Shown here piece after piece: positions 48,401 to 60,218 of a DNA stretch of 64,000 nt (the first letter of the stretch is position 1; each line of letters begins with the position of its first letter). The position numbers and the translations under genes are program-made. The stretch is taken from contig NC_087076.1 in the NCBI RefSeq assembly GCF_026151205.1, positions 19,587,919 through 19,651,918 on the forward strand. The letters are read 5' to 3'. The notes under the pieces are model-generated. The model worked only from the letters and a program-made list of their open reading frames with translations, was not told the origin of the DNA and ran no database searches. Origin of the DNA: Bolinopsis microptera (lineage: Eukaryota > Ctenophora > Tentaculata > Lobata > Bolinopsidae).

Positions 48401-49084
48401 CAGAAGAGCGGTAAGTACACACATGTAGCCCACACAACGTGTTTCCTCCAAACAGGTACTGGTTCTGACACTCTCGGTGGACAGAACCACAGGCTTGATA
48501 AAAGTATGGGTCATGGGTGCATGGATTAGAGTATTCCTGGCTAAGGCAGGTGCCATAAGAATAATGTTTGATCGAGTAAGTCGTGTTTGAGCCCCAGCAT
48601 TGGAAGTGATCATCTGGTGTCCTCTGCTTTAAAAAGCCGTTAACTTCAACAATTTTAACGCCTGAAAACATTTTCAAAGATTATTGAAATAATAAAGATA
48701 TAATATTCTCTGCAAAAACAGAGAATATTATTATATATCATTATGGCCTGAATATTATATATTATGGCCTGTTCTGGTTATAAATCTGCGTAAACCTAAA
48801 TTTAATTTAGTTGACAATTTTTCATTGCATTTGTGCTCTTTTATTGATTAATTATGATTCCCTCTTACCTACTCAGTATGAGTTTTTAACCGGAAGACTT
48901 TCCCTGAATTACAGAAAACAGGGCTGTTACCAACCAATTACCAATTGTCAATCCAACAACTATAATAAGAAAATAATAATATAGACCCTGACTCACCTTC
49001 TACATGATCATGGTTTTCTGCTTCTTCACGCGATCCGGCTACATTTATTAAGCCAAGCAATAATACGACATAAAGTGTCATCAT
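45451..49084 (-). CDS. LDLa-repeat rhodopsin-type GPCR, paralog A
   Basis: Exon 1 (49084-48997) encodes a signal peptide, MMTLYVVLLLGLINVAG. After a 335-base intron, exon 2 (48661-45451) encodes the rest, about 1,099 residues once three one-base shifts are allowed for. The ectodomain holds about eight LDL-receptor class A-like modules; the best is FPCDNGMC...NDCGDNSDEIHC. From about residue 670 come seven membrane segments: DFLIGIYLFSIAV (TM2), a TM3 end reading SVFRAVVV in place of DRY, CWVPFITIALLHY (TM6), and PINCILNPLLY (TM7, NPxxY type). The layout recalls relaxin-type/GRL101 receptors, but no leucine-rich repeats are present. Frame breaks lie at 48061-48063, 47198-47210 and 46964-46967; no other stop interrupts it. 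Ligand unknown. Sequence error and pseudogene are both possible. Confidence 0.82.
48662..48996 (-). other. Phase-1 intron after the signal peptide, paralog A
   Basis: The donor is GAAG|GTGAG and the acceptor GTTTTCAG|GCG. It splits a glycine codon just behind the signal peptide, the same position and phase as the 531-base intron of paralog B. Confidence 0.8.
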
Positions 49085-50253
49085 TTACCAAACGATAAAC
49101 TTAGTCCCAATAACAAGAGCAAATAAAGAAATAATACGTATTGACGGTCCAAAATAACGGCTACTAACTATAGAGCTGTTCCGTAGCTTGATAACAAGGC
49201 GAGGCCAACAGCTGCTGGGTTTGGCTATTGTGTGTCGACATGTTTATTATAGTAAGAATAGTTGAATCAAACTCAACGCTATAGGTGATAGATTGGACAT
49301 CTGCTTCATCATCAAACTTAGCATTCGTGTTAAAATTCAATCGGTTTTTAAACTTATTATCGAAGGACACCAAAAGACATATCATATGACCTCGTTATTT
49401 TCTGTTATTCGTTGATTATATGGGACTCACGTGGAAAAATTCTTTAAATTTCAGTAACTATGTAACTAATAGCTCTATCGAGACAAGAGTCACCGGACTT
49501 CTGCGCCAGATGCACATCAAGAACATTTCACCAGTTACCTTGCTCAATCATGTGTGGTAACAAGTTGCTTAATAAAAATAGATTCCGATATTGTTCAGAC
49601 CGGTTTACGAAGCGGTAAATTGAGCTATGATTTGAAGTTGACGGTTTACAATAATTGTGAGAATATGATAATTCGAATTAAGGTTTTTATCTTTTTGATT
49701 ATATTTTGAAACACTGCTAGCTGAAATTGAGTTGTTGTAAAGCATAAAATAACTTAGTCTATAATTTTAGAATCAGATGATTATAACTATCCAGCAATCA
49801 ACAATCAATTATTATCATAAAACAGAATAATTTACTACTAGTCTCTATTCTTAAATTTGACTGATACAGAAAATGTGAAGATACACAAAGCAGTTTTTAA
49901 CCCTGAAACGAGAATAATTAGATCATAATATTGTAATCAATCATCATTACAGACAGCAATTAGCAACATTAATTATTGTACATAGCAGCGAAAATTTATA
50001 ATTGAAAGCATACAGTTAACATTAATTTGCAATAACAACAAATAATCCCAAACATTTATAAAATAAAACTCTAATAAAGTTATCTACCTACAATCAAAGT
50101 TTGCTAACTTAAAAATAAAGTTTGTTGACACAATGAAAGTATGATGATAGAACGAAAGATTGCTAGTAAAGGAAAGTTTCCTGATCAATCAACCAAATTG
50201 CGCTGTTCTTAAATCTTTAAATGCTGCCAGTTGCAGCTGAACGGCCACAGTTT
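49085..50253. other. Intergenic region between the receptor paralogs
   Basis: It should hold the promoter of paralog A and the 3' end of paralog B. AT-rich, and I see no repeat or extra exon. Confidence 0.45.
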
Positions 50254-53200
50254 TTAGCAGGCGGTAATGTTCGTGAGGACACTCTGAGTCTGACTAACTG
50301 CAGTTTGTCCCTCGGATCGCTCCTGCAAACTCATCCCTTCCCCTCTGTAAGACTCACAGTTAGATAGAGTACTCCTCCAGTTGTCAATACCTCGGCACAC
50401 TCTAATACCGGTTCTCATGAAAAAGTTATCGTACAAGATTGGGTTGATGAGGGAGTTTATTGGGAGGACCACGATAGAGAAGAAGGAGTAGTAAGGGGTG
50501 GCGTTTATTTTGTTTGTGTAATGCAGGATGCAAATTATTATGAATGGGGTCCAGCAGAAGAAGTCAGAAATTATAATGAGACTGATTTTTCGTTGAAGTG
50601 CTCCAAACCTCCGTGGCACACCAACCTTTGCCGCAGATTTTTGGGAAAGTAGGTGAACTGAAAAGTAGGAAAGAGCTACAACAACCATGCAGATAAAGTT
50701 AAAGATGAGTATAGCCCATGAAAATGATCTTTGTGGATCTTTAGGATCGACAAAGTACTTGAAGATACAGGATCCACTGCTCCCGTAGAACCCCAAGGTG
50801 CTGAAGACTAAAGTTTCCTCTGTGCTGTCTTCTGGAAATAGGAACATTTTGTTTAGGAGACTCTTAATAGCGTTGATATCGGTCATATTTTCAGTCCTCA
50901 AATTGCTAGGGTAGACATGATCCAACAGTTTAGCATAGTCCTCATTATTCTTTGGGCTAAAGTAGAGGTTCGTCTGCGGGATGTAATAGCCGTTGTAGAA
51001 GTAACCCGCTCTCAATGTGGGATTTGTTGGAAGTGCCGCTATCAGAAACGAAGCAATTGTGATCACACCTGCGAAAATGACAACCATCAGGAGGAAACAC
51101 CGGCTCAAACCACGAGACGGCCCTATCTTTCTCATCGCAACTGCTCGGTAGATGCTCATGGCAGTTATGGCAACTACCGACAGTTGAGAGCCGAATGTTG
51201 AGATGACTCCATAAACTCACAGCGGGATGATGTAAGCCACTCGTTCTCTTGCTCGCAGAACTTGTCGTTTATTGAAATGTTTTCAATGCTGATTAGGATC
51301 ATGTATAAGCCCAAGAGGAAATCACCAAAAGCAACCAGTGAAATGAGAACTGTTACTGTAAATTTTATCTTGCTCATGTCTTTCTTTTTAGACAGCTTCC
51401 TTACATTCCTAAGGAGCACTATAACGTTCAATGAAGCAGCAGGAATGCCAAAACACCAAGCAAAAATCTGGAGGTACACCGAGGTTATCAGTCTCTTACT
51501 ATGATTTTTACAGTCTGGATTACATTCATCCGCTGAATTTGAACAGTGTATGATACCATCACACTTCTGCGAAGCTTTAATTATCTCCTGTTTTTGTCCA
51601 TCACATGAGAAGTGGTTGCCACAGTGTTTTTCATCAGAATTATCTCCGCAGTCGTTAATCAGATCACACACTTGGCTGTAGCTAACACATTGCCCATTGG
51701 CACATGGAAATAGCTCTCTGTTTATAAACTTAGATCCGTTTTTTGCGTCGGGATATTTTTCAACAAATGTTAGTTTGTTGTTCTTTGTCAGGGTTAGAGT
51801 ACGGTCTTGCAGCAGGGTTCGGTCCATTTGTACACATGATTTGGCATGATCAACTTCGTATAGTTCTAGGGGACATACTATATCCTGTTCAAGACACAAT
51901 CCAAGACACGCTGCATACACATAATTCTCACCGTATCTGTCTGTGCAACTCAAACTGCTTGAGCTTGGTGCTATGATCCTTATTGGCAACGTGCCATAGG
52001 ATTCTTCTAGAATGTACTCTTTGCAATCTTGTTCCTTAGACAACCCAGGAGTACATGGCTGTACATATTTGTACAATTTTGTTTCATCTGTAATTGCATG
52101 CACTGTTACATCTTTATCCCGTGCTAGTTTGCACAACCAGACCATGCCAGACGATGGACCTAATTGGCAGTCATTTTGACGATAACCATCACACATCTTG
52201 GTCGTATCCAGAAGATTATCCTTCTTTTGGTTGCCTCGTGTTCACAATAAAACGTCATCGGGCAAGGATCTTCGAATCTCTTGTATGTATAGTGTTCTTT
52301 AATTTGGTTCATGCCAACTTTGTATTGACATTTTTTCCATAAATTGGGATCCTCATCTTCTCCACCTTCGCAATCTGTGATGTTGTCCAATACCCAATCT
52401 TTTAAAATGGGTAGTGGTTCAGAGGATTCCGTTTCATCTGACTTGTTCCTTATCCTGCGCACGCATGTCAGCTCTGTTTGAAGTTCCTCGCAGTATTTTT
52501 CATCAAGTTGGTGTTCGCAATCAGCGACGTTATCACAAAGGAAATGGCGGTGAACGTGACAGTTAACCTCTGGTTTTGCACACTTGTTGTTGATGTCGTC
52601 TGTGCAGAGGAGGTCTAATTCTTTCTCGCAAAGCACCGTGTCAGTAAGGTTGATCTTATAGATCATGTCGTGTTCTATATCCTTATGATCACATTCATAC
52701 CATATTGCCCTGTTTGTGCAATTGATTTGATCTTTTCCGTCCATGCACACACGTTGATCGGTCAGGCGATTGTAGGGTCCGCAGGTCTGGGACTCAAACA
52801 GAGTCCTTGTTTCTATAGCGGGTGGGGGTGCGGCTGTATTCTTACGTTTGCAAGACATGGCGGTATCACCACTTTTGCAATTAGTCGCATTCCAATCCTC
52901 CTGGTTTTCGCAGAAGCTGAGCGTATTCAGAACCTTGTGATCTGGTAAGGTATGGTTGAAGCAAATGTCTTCTGGAGGGAGCCATATTTCGTGATATTTC
53001 ATTTTCACGAAGAAATCTGCAGGAGTGCAGGTCAAACCATATGAATGGTGACAATTCACTTCGTCCAATCCATGCAAACAATCAATGATACCGTCGCAGA
53101 CTTTGCTTTTCTCTACCATTGCATCAGAACCTTCGGCACATGGGACGTTGATGGTGAGGTCACATAGCCCCATGTTAATGTGACCATTTGCGCACTTTTT

Positions 53201-54175
53201 ATTGAGTGAGTTTCTGTTACAGTGATACTCTTCTAGAACCTTGTGACCAGCTATCAGCCCTTTACCTTCATACATGGGTGAGTCACAGACATAGTAGGAG
53301 CACAAGGGATAATGGATATCGTTGGATTTGAATTGCCATGTCCCGAATCCGAGGACTGGGACCAAGCCACACACTTGATAGAATCTGCTGTCATTACTAC
53401 ACAGGCTGGTGAATTGTGTCAGTACTGTTGAGTTCAGTTTACCAATTCCATACTTTTCAGGGCTGTTCCAGCATTTGTATTCTGTTTTTTCGTTACGTTG
53501 TCTGACAAGCTTTAGAAAACCAGGAGAGTCCTTATGACGAACAACTTTGACTTTAAAACTGGTATCGTCGTCCTCTTCTGGAGAATAGAAATTTTATTGA
53601 GAAATCCGATCAAACTAAGGATGTGATGACTTTCAAGTTTTAAAATAATAACATCTTAACAACCTCTAATAATAGATTATTGGTGCGGTAAAACCTGCCA
53701 TCTGAATCATGATCCAATTCAATCGCACTATTGCTTTTTTGCATTACTGGCTTTTTTGAGGTTATTTGAGGTGATGACCCACTTAAAACTCAATTCGCAC
53801 ACAAACTGACAAACAGTTACTCAACACACGGTTTCAAGGCAGTAGTAAACATTGTGTAAACTGTGTTATAAGTCCCCCTCGGAAAAATACCACATTTCCG
53901 TGTCATCACTTTAAATTCGGAAAATTTGCAACATTTATGGTGAACACGGATTTGTTTAGACATAGTTCCAATGTTATTGGGACAATCTTCAAAATAACCA
54001 ACAGATATATAAACCCTATTACACAAAAACCTACAAATTTGATATGTATTAAGTACAAACTCCAACTTCTAAGAAGTCTTTAAGTCGGACAAATATGAAA
54101 AAGCTTACCTAGTAGGTCTGCCCCAAGAAATAGGTTGATGAATACAACTACCAAGTTCAGCTTCACAAGGAACAT
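50254..54175 (-). CDS. LDLa-repeat rhodopsin-type GPCR, paralog B
   Basis: Exon 1 (54175-54109) encodes the signal peptide MFLVKLNLVVVFINLFLGAD. Exon 2 (53577-50254) encodes the rest, about 1,130 residues in total. The ectodomain carries about eight LDLa-like modules, among them SKVCDGIIDCLHGLDEVNC and VCDLINDCGDNSDEKHC. Seven membrane segments start near residue 715: FGDFLLGLYMILIS (TM2), AMSIYRAVAM at the DRY position, DFFCWTPFIIICILHY (TM6), and PINSLINPILY (TM7). It aligns with paralog A module by module, including the loops between LDLa repeats. Two one-base deletions, near 52209-52220 and at the A run 51213-51215, split the frame. Restoring one base at each makes total length divisible by three, and no other stop occurs. 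It is a cell-surface receptor, and its ligand is not inferable. No leucine-rich repeats are seen. Confidence 0.85.
53578..54108 (-). other. Phase-1 intron after the signal peptide, paralog B
   Basis: The donor is CTAG|GTAAGC and the acceptor TTCTCCAG|AAG, splitting a glutamate codon. It is longer than the paralog A intron but has the same phase and place. A short minus-strand frame inside it (53817-54065) is not supported as coding. Confidence 0.8.
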
Positions 54176-54399
54176 TCTAAACAGTAGTTTATTATTGTAT
54201 TATCTTAAAGGAGTAAGGATAGGATAGAATAATTACAGAAATTGGATGGTCGCAGTGTTTCCAAGTTCTCTGGACAGCTCAATACATCTTAGATAATTGT
54301 ATCTATCTTATAATAATTATTATCTCTATTAGGAAGTGACCGGATATCCGGTTCCTGTCCCAGTCCGATTTTAAAACTGCTTAACCGGATATTAACCGG
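54176..54399. other. 5' flank of paralog B
   Basis: Likely holds the promoter of receptor B. The AT-rich segment TAATAATTATTATC near 54311 is the only motif of note. Confidence 0.35.
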
Positions 54400-54560
54400 A
54401 AATTTCAATACAAAACAAAAGAAAAAGCATTGGGTACCCTACATAAACTAAAAGCCATCTCAAAATTTAAACTTTCAAAGAACCTTAAAATCCGATTGTT
54501 CATTGCGGCTTGCGAATTGGTACTGCTCTACGGATCAGAAACCATGCATATCGTATGGTG
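54400..54560 (+). pseudogene. Short RT fragment
   Basis: About 45 codons on the plus strand read LHKLKAISKFKLSKNLKIRL, then LFIAACELVLLYGSETM. The YGSETW-like block matches the same region of the RT at 3298-4374 (ILTYGSETW). It is a small relic of an RTE/I-like element. Confidence 0.65.
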
Positions 54561-54759
54561 CTGGGTCATGGAAGGACAAGGTCAGCAATGTTACTTTGTA
54601 TGTTAACCTACCAAGGTAAGAACAAATAGCGAAGCAGGAGACTAAACATGGCGGGAAACTGTAATGGTTGTGTTTTTATGACCCGGAAATTATAACCTAT
54701 AAGGCAAGTTCAGTGGTAAAAGTACGACGAAGTATTTAGGAACTCTTAACTGTCCCTAT

Positions 54760-55104
54760 TCTTACTATATATATAAAGCGAGACGATATATTATATTATA
54801 GGCATAAGATATATAATATGTATTATATATAATAATATATCCGTACCATTTTACTGGCACCACGACATCACCACGTTCCGCAAAAACCTTAAAAGATATA
54901 AAACTGAAACTTTTTTGACTGGGTCAAATGCCTTAATGGCCTTCAAATCAGCATGAAAAATGAAAAAATTGACCAAGGAATAAGAATTTTAGTGCCCAAA
55001 ATTTGGACCCCCAAGTGGTGTCAAAAACGCGAATTAAATAGGTAATAATTAAATTAGTCTCTGGAGTATTGACACCATTTTAGGGTTAGACGGGTTCCTG
55101 CTAG
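54760..55104 (+). mobile_element. Helitron-like repeat, copy e (complete)
   Basis: It starts TCTTACTATATATATAAAGC and ends TTCCTGCTAG followed by T, 345 bp in all. It matches copy c along its length, including CCACGACATCA, GACTGGGTCAAATGCC and ACCCCCAAGTGGTGTCAAAA. The base before TC is T rather than A. Non-coding. Confidence 0.6.
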
Positions 55105-55600
55105 TAATATCATGTTTTAATGTTTAGATAAAACAGGATTACTTCTGAATTTACAAGCCTCAACATTAAAACATAGCAGAGAAAGATATGATGGTATTAT
55201 ATTCTTAGAATTATCGTTGATTCGTTGTGATGCAATGCTGGAGTGTTGTTCGAGAAGATGAGAGATAATCCAAGAGTCTAAGTTTCAATCTCATTTTATT
55301 ATAGTCTACGTCAATGACTTTCGTGATGAATTGAGTGCTTAGTGCAGTTGTCACCATTCTGCTATACCTGTATACTGTATAGACAGTATAGTATACGCTA
55401 CCCAAGCATTAACCCACGCTGTTGACGATTTAACAAATAACGCTGCTATTATCAATAATCATTAATCAGTATTTACTATTTACTGCAATCAGATACCGAA
55501 TGAGTTTCAAAAAGTTACCATTAAATCTTTGCAACATGGGCAGAATATGTTGTTCATCATCAGTACCTAATAAAGATTAGTAGTTAGTACTCTAATAAAT
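55105..55600. other. Non-coding stretch
   Basis: Nothing supported beyond an AT-rich background and a small inverted motif, ATACTGTATAGACAGTATAGTAT, near 55372-55394. Confidence 0.4.
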
Positions 55601-55699
55601 TAAAATTAAAATTAAATAAGAACAACTCTGATTCACAAAAGGATGGACAACACTCTGGTGTTGGGGTTATAAAGCCCCAACTAGCAGTAAAAATTATAT

Positions 55700-56110
55700 C
55701 CCTGCATAAATTATGGGATAATTTAGGACTATTATTAAAATATTTATTTTCAAATAAGAGAGGCAAACCAAAGGGATCACAAGAGTTAATACCATACGGT
55801 TTCAAATTTCTAAGTTTTTGAATAAGGGGGTGTTCGTTAACTTATAAATAACTAGGGCTAGACTTTTTAAGGATAAAAAGTAAAAACGTTATAATATGAT
55901 GCATCAAAATCAGATCTATTAGAAAGTTTATGTTGGTCTACAAGGTGTGCTGTTAAATTATAAGTATGCTTATCATCTTTAATGACATCGTCCCTATACT
56001 TTAAAGAAGGATATTTTGAAAATCAGCTCTTTGATCAGCTACTCTTTCATGGAGAGTTCTAACAGTGCGACCAAGTACCAACATTATTATAGATGCACCT
56101 TTAGACTTGT
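55700..56110 (-). pseudogene. GIY-YIG endonuclease remnant, Penelope-like
   Basis: Across frames on the minus strand one reads GRTVRTLHERVADQRADF (about 56080-56025), then DDKHTYNLTAHLVDQHKL (about 55985-55930), and finally LIQKLRNLKPYGINSCDP (about 55832-55780). The spacing of an R-x3-L-x2-R block, an AxHL-x2-x-H block and a late KL-x-LxPYGxN block is that of the GIY-YIG domain at the end of Penelope-like retroelements. At least two frame changes and stops break it. The GIY and YIG residues themselves are not visible, so the class is an inference. Confidence 0.5.
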
Positions 56111-57769
56111 AGATAAGCTCAAAAACCTTGCCTTCTTAACTATAATAATCCAAGTCGCCATTATTATTAGCTCGGTGACGCAAGCAGAATTCGGACGGTG
56201 TAGTTCTAACATCCATTGCACATTAATGGTATAATTTCCCCCAAAACGTTATACACAATCGAAATTGACGCTAAGTTCGAAAGTTGAATAATTGAATCAC
56301 TAGTTCGACACGGACAACTGCAAGCAAATGCAATCAATCGTACTAGTTCCTTTTCTTAAAAGCTAAATTTGCATTTGTTCTGACATACTACTTAATTCAA
56401 TTAAAATTCAAAATAACTAATAAAATCCACTAATACTATTTTGAACAACTGCAAAGGAGCAACGTAACCATTTAAGCCTCTGGTCTTCTACATTGTCATC
56501 ATCGCGTTCAATTTTATAGCCTGAATCACTGTCCGGAATTTCGCTACTTCCGTAAAATTTTAGGAACTGAAAAATGTGACCTATTTCTGAAGTCGTTTTT
56601 ACTATCATTAGAAAGACACTATTGGAAATAATCAGATGGTGAGATATGGAGTTGTTCACCAATCGTAGACCCTTTCTCTATGGTTTGAATTAACTTACCC
56701 AATTTGATCGAACTATCTGAACTATCAAGTCGCTAGATTTGTCGCTCATGTAAACGCAAAGCAAACGCATAGTAAACGCAAAGTAATATACTTCAAACAA
56801 CCTTTTAAATTACACACCAAGCTTGAAGCAGGAAATCTAAACGGCCGTTTAACTAAACGGATCAAACACATCTTGTTTAGTGGATCAAAGTTTTTACTTC
56901 AGACTAAGTAGCATGCCACACTTAACTTTGATCTTTTGATGATGTTCTCCACTTCCAATAAAGCAATAATCTGGCCGATGTGAAATGTCAGTATTCGAAA
57001 TGTTTGCAATACTGACATTGTTATTAATGGTAGTTAATGGTAGTTAATGGTAGTTGCATCCCCTCCCCCCTGTATCACCGAATATCATATTAAAACCATT
57101 AAAAGGTAGGTACAACTTTTTCTAAAAGAGTAAAAGCCATTTAAAATCTAATTGTTTGAAGATTGCAAAAATAAAGTTCAATAAATAATTCCAATCCTTT
57201 TAGCTCTGTTTTCATCGCAGCAAAAATATCGGGAATATTAAAACATGCATTTTCTTTAAATAAATGACTATAATATTATAGGGGTCATGGTAGAAGAAGA
57301 TCACTTTACGGCAAATTACTGACAATAAAGTGGTCACGTGTTTCACTTCATATAACTACCCCCTCGCTAAGCGTGAGCGTGAGGCGTCCCCACAGCACAC
57401 CACTGAAATTTGTCGGCCGCTTTTAAGGAGTGCGTATAAATGGAGGGATGCATTAACTGGGTTACAAGTCGAGCTTTTACAGTGAGAGAAACACAAATGG
57501 AAAATACTTCCCATGAATATGGGGAGAGAGAGAGCTCTGTACTGTCTCTCTCTAACTGGGATATACGGTAACCGGTGGAGGGTAAATGTTTTTGTCCTCA
57601 AATAGACAGTAATGGAGTTAGTGGGTTGTAACGAAACTATTTAGCGACATGTTGTGTTAGAGAAAGGCGTGCTTCGAGCATACCCCAGAATGCTGTACTT
57701 TTACGGTATTACAACAAAGATTTACTCAGGAAATAGATGCTATAGGATTTTTAGGACCTTAACAGATTA
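56111..57769. other. Non-coding stretch
   Basis: No gene is supported. At about 57025-57054 GGTAGTTAAT is repeated three times. The minus-strand frames at 56417-56662 and 57356-57601 have no motif I can name. Confidence 0.35.
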
Positions 57770-57893
57770 AACACAGGTTTGCTATACGTTGGGGGACTGC
57801 GAACCCCATGATGGTACAGGTTTGCTATACGATGGGGGACTGTGTACCATGATGGTACTACTCAAGTGAAGAGTGGTACCATCATGACGTAAT
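57770..57893 (+). repeat. Short tandem duplication with inverted partner
   Basis: CAGGTTTGCTATACGTTGGG and CAGGTTTGCTATACGATGGG begin two adjacent units of about 47 bases, each running to CATGATGGTA. Shortly after, GTACCATCATGACG forms the inverted counterpart of the unit ends, allowing a small hairpin. Confidence 0.65.
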
Positions 57894-58317
57894 AAGTTAA
57901 CAATTAGAATTAGAATTTAGAAGAATATCGTATCCACGTATTAATGAAGCCACGTACTAATGAACCAGCAGAGAAACTGCTGTCAATGTCGCTTCCTCTC
58001 CACATTACGTGACGAGTATTTATTTTTAACCATTTCTGTGATAATAACCGCGTAACCCACGCTGTACCGAATGTTCTAGATTAACGATATGAAGCTTAAT
58101 GATCTTAAAGCAAATCGGACACTGCAGTTAGCAGTATATTGTTGAGGGGACAATCTGGAGGAAAGAGGCGTGTGGATAACCTTAACAATGATAATACACT
58201 AGAATAACTAGTACTAGTACTAGTACTGCTGTACGGGGTACTGCGCAGCTTTAGGTGTAATATCATTATTATCTAGCATAATTATTATAATATAAGTACA
58301 TATTATTATAATGTACA
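57894..58317. other. Non-coding stretch
   Basis: CTAGTACTAGTACTAGTACTG near 58207 is a short simple repeat. No gene. Confidence 0.4.
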
Positions 58318-58362
<45 letters not shown>

Positions 58363-58368
58363 GGGGGG
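58318..58368 (+). repeat. Poly(G) tract of 44 bases
   Basis: 58318-58361 is uninterrupted G, then T, then six more G. Frames through it give Gly or Pro runs and are not genes. Such tracts can form G-quadruplexes and are error-prone in assembly, so the exact length is uncertain. Confidence 0.95.
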
Positions 58369-58967
58369 CAAAAGTTAATGCACATACGTTGGGTCTTATA
58401 CCACCACTGTGTTTCTTATTTGAGACTTGTTGCTTTACAGATGACATAGTTTACCTACTCATTCGAGGATTCTGTCGCCAAAATTTGAAAATTCGGTTTT
58501 TAGGGGCCACACCCGATCAACATTGAATTAATTATACTCGTGTTTGCGAACATGCTAGAAAATTCGTTTTTTGACGATTTTTTCAGGTCCAAGATTTTCA
58601 AAATCAAATAAAAAAATTTCTAAGGGAAAAATTCTGGCCCAACAATCTCTTCTAAATGGTCCTTAGTACATATATCCTGAAAGTTTCAGAGTGATTGCTC
58701 AAAAAAAGTAGGAGAAGATAGATTTTTAGACTCGATTTTCAGGGCACGCGATTGAAAATCGCTCGCGTGATACAATTACACATAAGCGCTGACCTTTTAC
58801 CCGCAATAATTTCGGCTGGGAACAATATTTTTCCATGGGACTAAAAACAGCTGATAGATATTACTCCCCTCTATCAGAAACAACTGTAAAGTCAATTTCG
58901 AGAGAATTTTGAGGAAGACCTCGACCCCCCCCCCCGGCCCCCTTAAGCGTTTTGTGTTATAAACTCC
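58369..58967. other. Non-coding stretch
   Basis: Repeat-like in character (AAAATTCGTTTTTTGACGAT, CGCGATTGAAAATCGCTCGC palindrome near 58746) but matched to nothing else in the window. Confidence 0.35.
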
Positions 58968-59041
58968 TCCGGGATACCACTAGGAGTAATTTGTAATTCG
59001 TTATCGGGATACCACTAGGAGTAATTTGTAATTCTTTATTG
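58968..59041 (+). repeat. Tandem duplication, period about 36
   Basis: GGGATACCACTAGGAGTAAT followed by TTGTAATTC occurs twice in direct tandem. Confidence 0.8.
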
Positions 59042-60218
59042 AGAGATCATGTATAATTAACTCAATTATATTACTAAATATAAAACTAAGGTACTTTGAC
59101 GGTTGAAGATTGCGTTATATTTTCAAGTAGTTCTTCAATCTGAATACATGACCGTTGAATAGTTGAATGAAGAAGTTCATCTTGGCAAGCAAAATAAATG
59201 GAGTCGATAGACGATATATATTGTCTCATGAACTAAAGTTGGTAAAAGTTGACAACGATACACGACGGCTTATTATATTATCAAACTGGGCACTCGGTAC
59301 GACAAAATTTACCGGACAAGTACTGTAAAGCTGTAACTGTGAATACTGGTTCTGGAACTGGTTCAAGAAACTCAATATTAACAATGATTAATTTATGAGT
59401 GTGCTGAAACTTAGTCATCGCCTGCAATTCTGGTTCGTGCTAAGCAGATGATTTATAGTTCTTGCGTAAAGTAATAGGTCACGTGATATTTTTGACTAAT
59501 GCGCGTCGTAGTAGTATGTCATGTCACATGACTCATGTGATATGGGCCATCAGAACGTGGCACATTAGACCACAAAGGCACTACGTAGCCAATAGTTTCG
59601 TAATAAATTAATGTATCACCCAACAAACCAAACTGGGTTTTACCAGAGTTAATTATCAGCTTTCAGCTTGTAAGTAATACTATTTATTTGAAGATGTTAA
59701 ATAATAACATGATAAATAGCCTATCTGTCAAGACGTGACGGAAGTAATTTGTCCGACATTTTAGTACATTAACTTTGGGCTATAACAGTGGGTGACGTAT
59801 TGAATTTGGGAATAATTTCATATTATATTATATATAGTTTTATTATGTTATACAAAAGCAGTTTATTGCAGGCTATAGACTACTTGTATATTTTAATAAT
59901 TATTTTTATCAAGAGATAACCGGGCTGAAACTTGAACCTTTCGACTTAATAACCGACATAACTAACATTAACGTTACAATAATATTACGAGAGCTTTTGA
60001 ATGTTAGGATAGGAGTTAAGGAGTTAAAAGAGTCATAAGAAAGATATTTGTGATCAAGAACAAAATTATATCTACATTGAACAGTGGTACCGTTAAAAGT
60101 TAAGGGTTCTAACTAATTTTGCTACGAACTGCCATTAGCAGACTGCTCACTGCAGTATCCCTCTTTATTCCTTAGGGGGTATACACCAAAATTGGACGAC
60201 CCAAATGACCTCAAAGGT
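59042..60218. other. Non-coding stretch
   Basis: AT-rich, with no supported feature before the 25-bp satellite. Confidence 0.4.
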
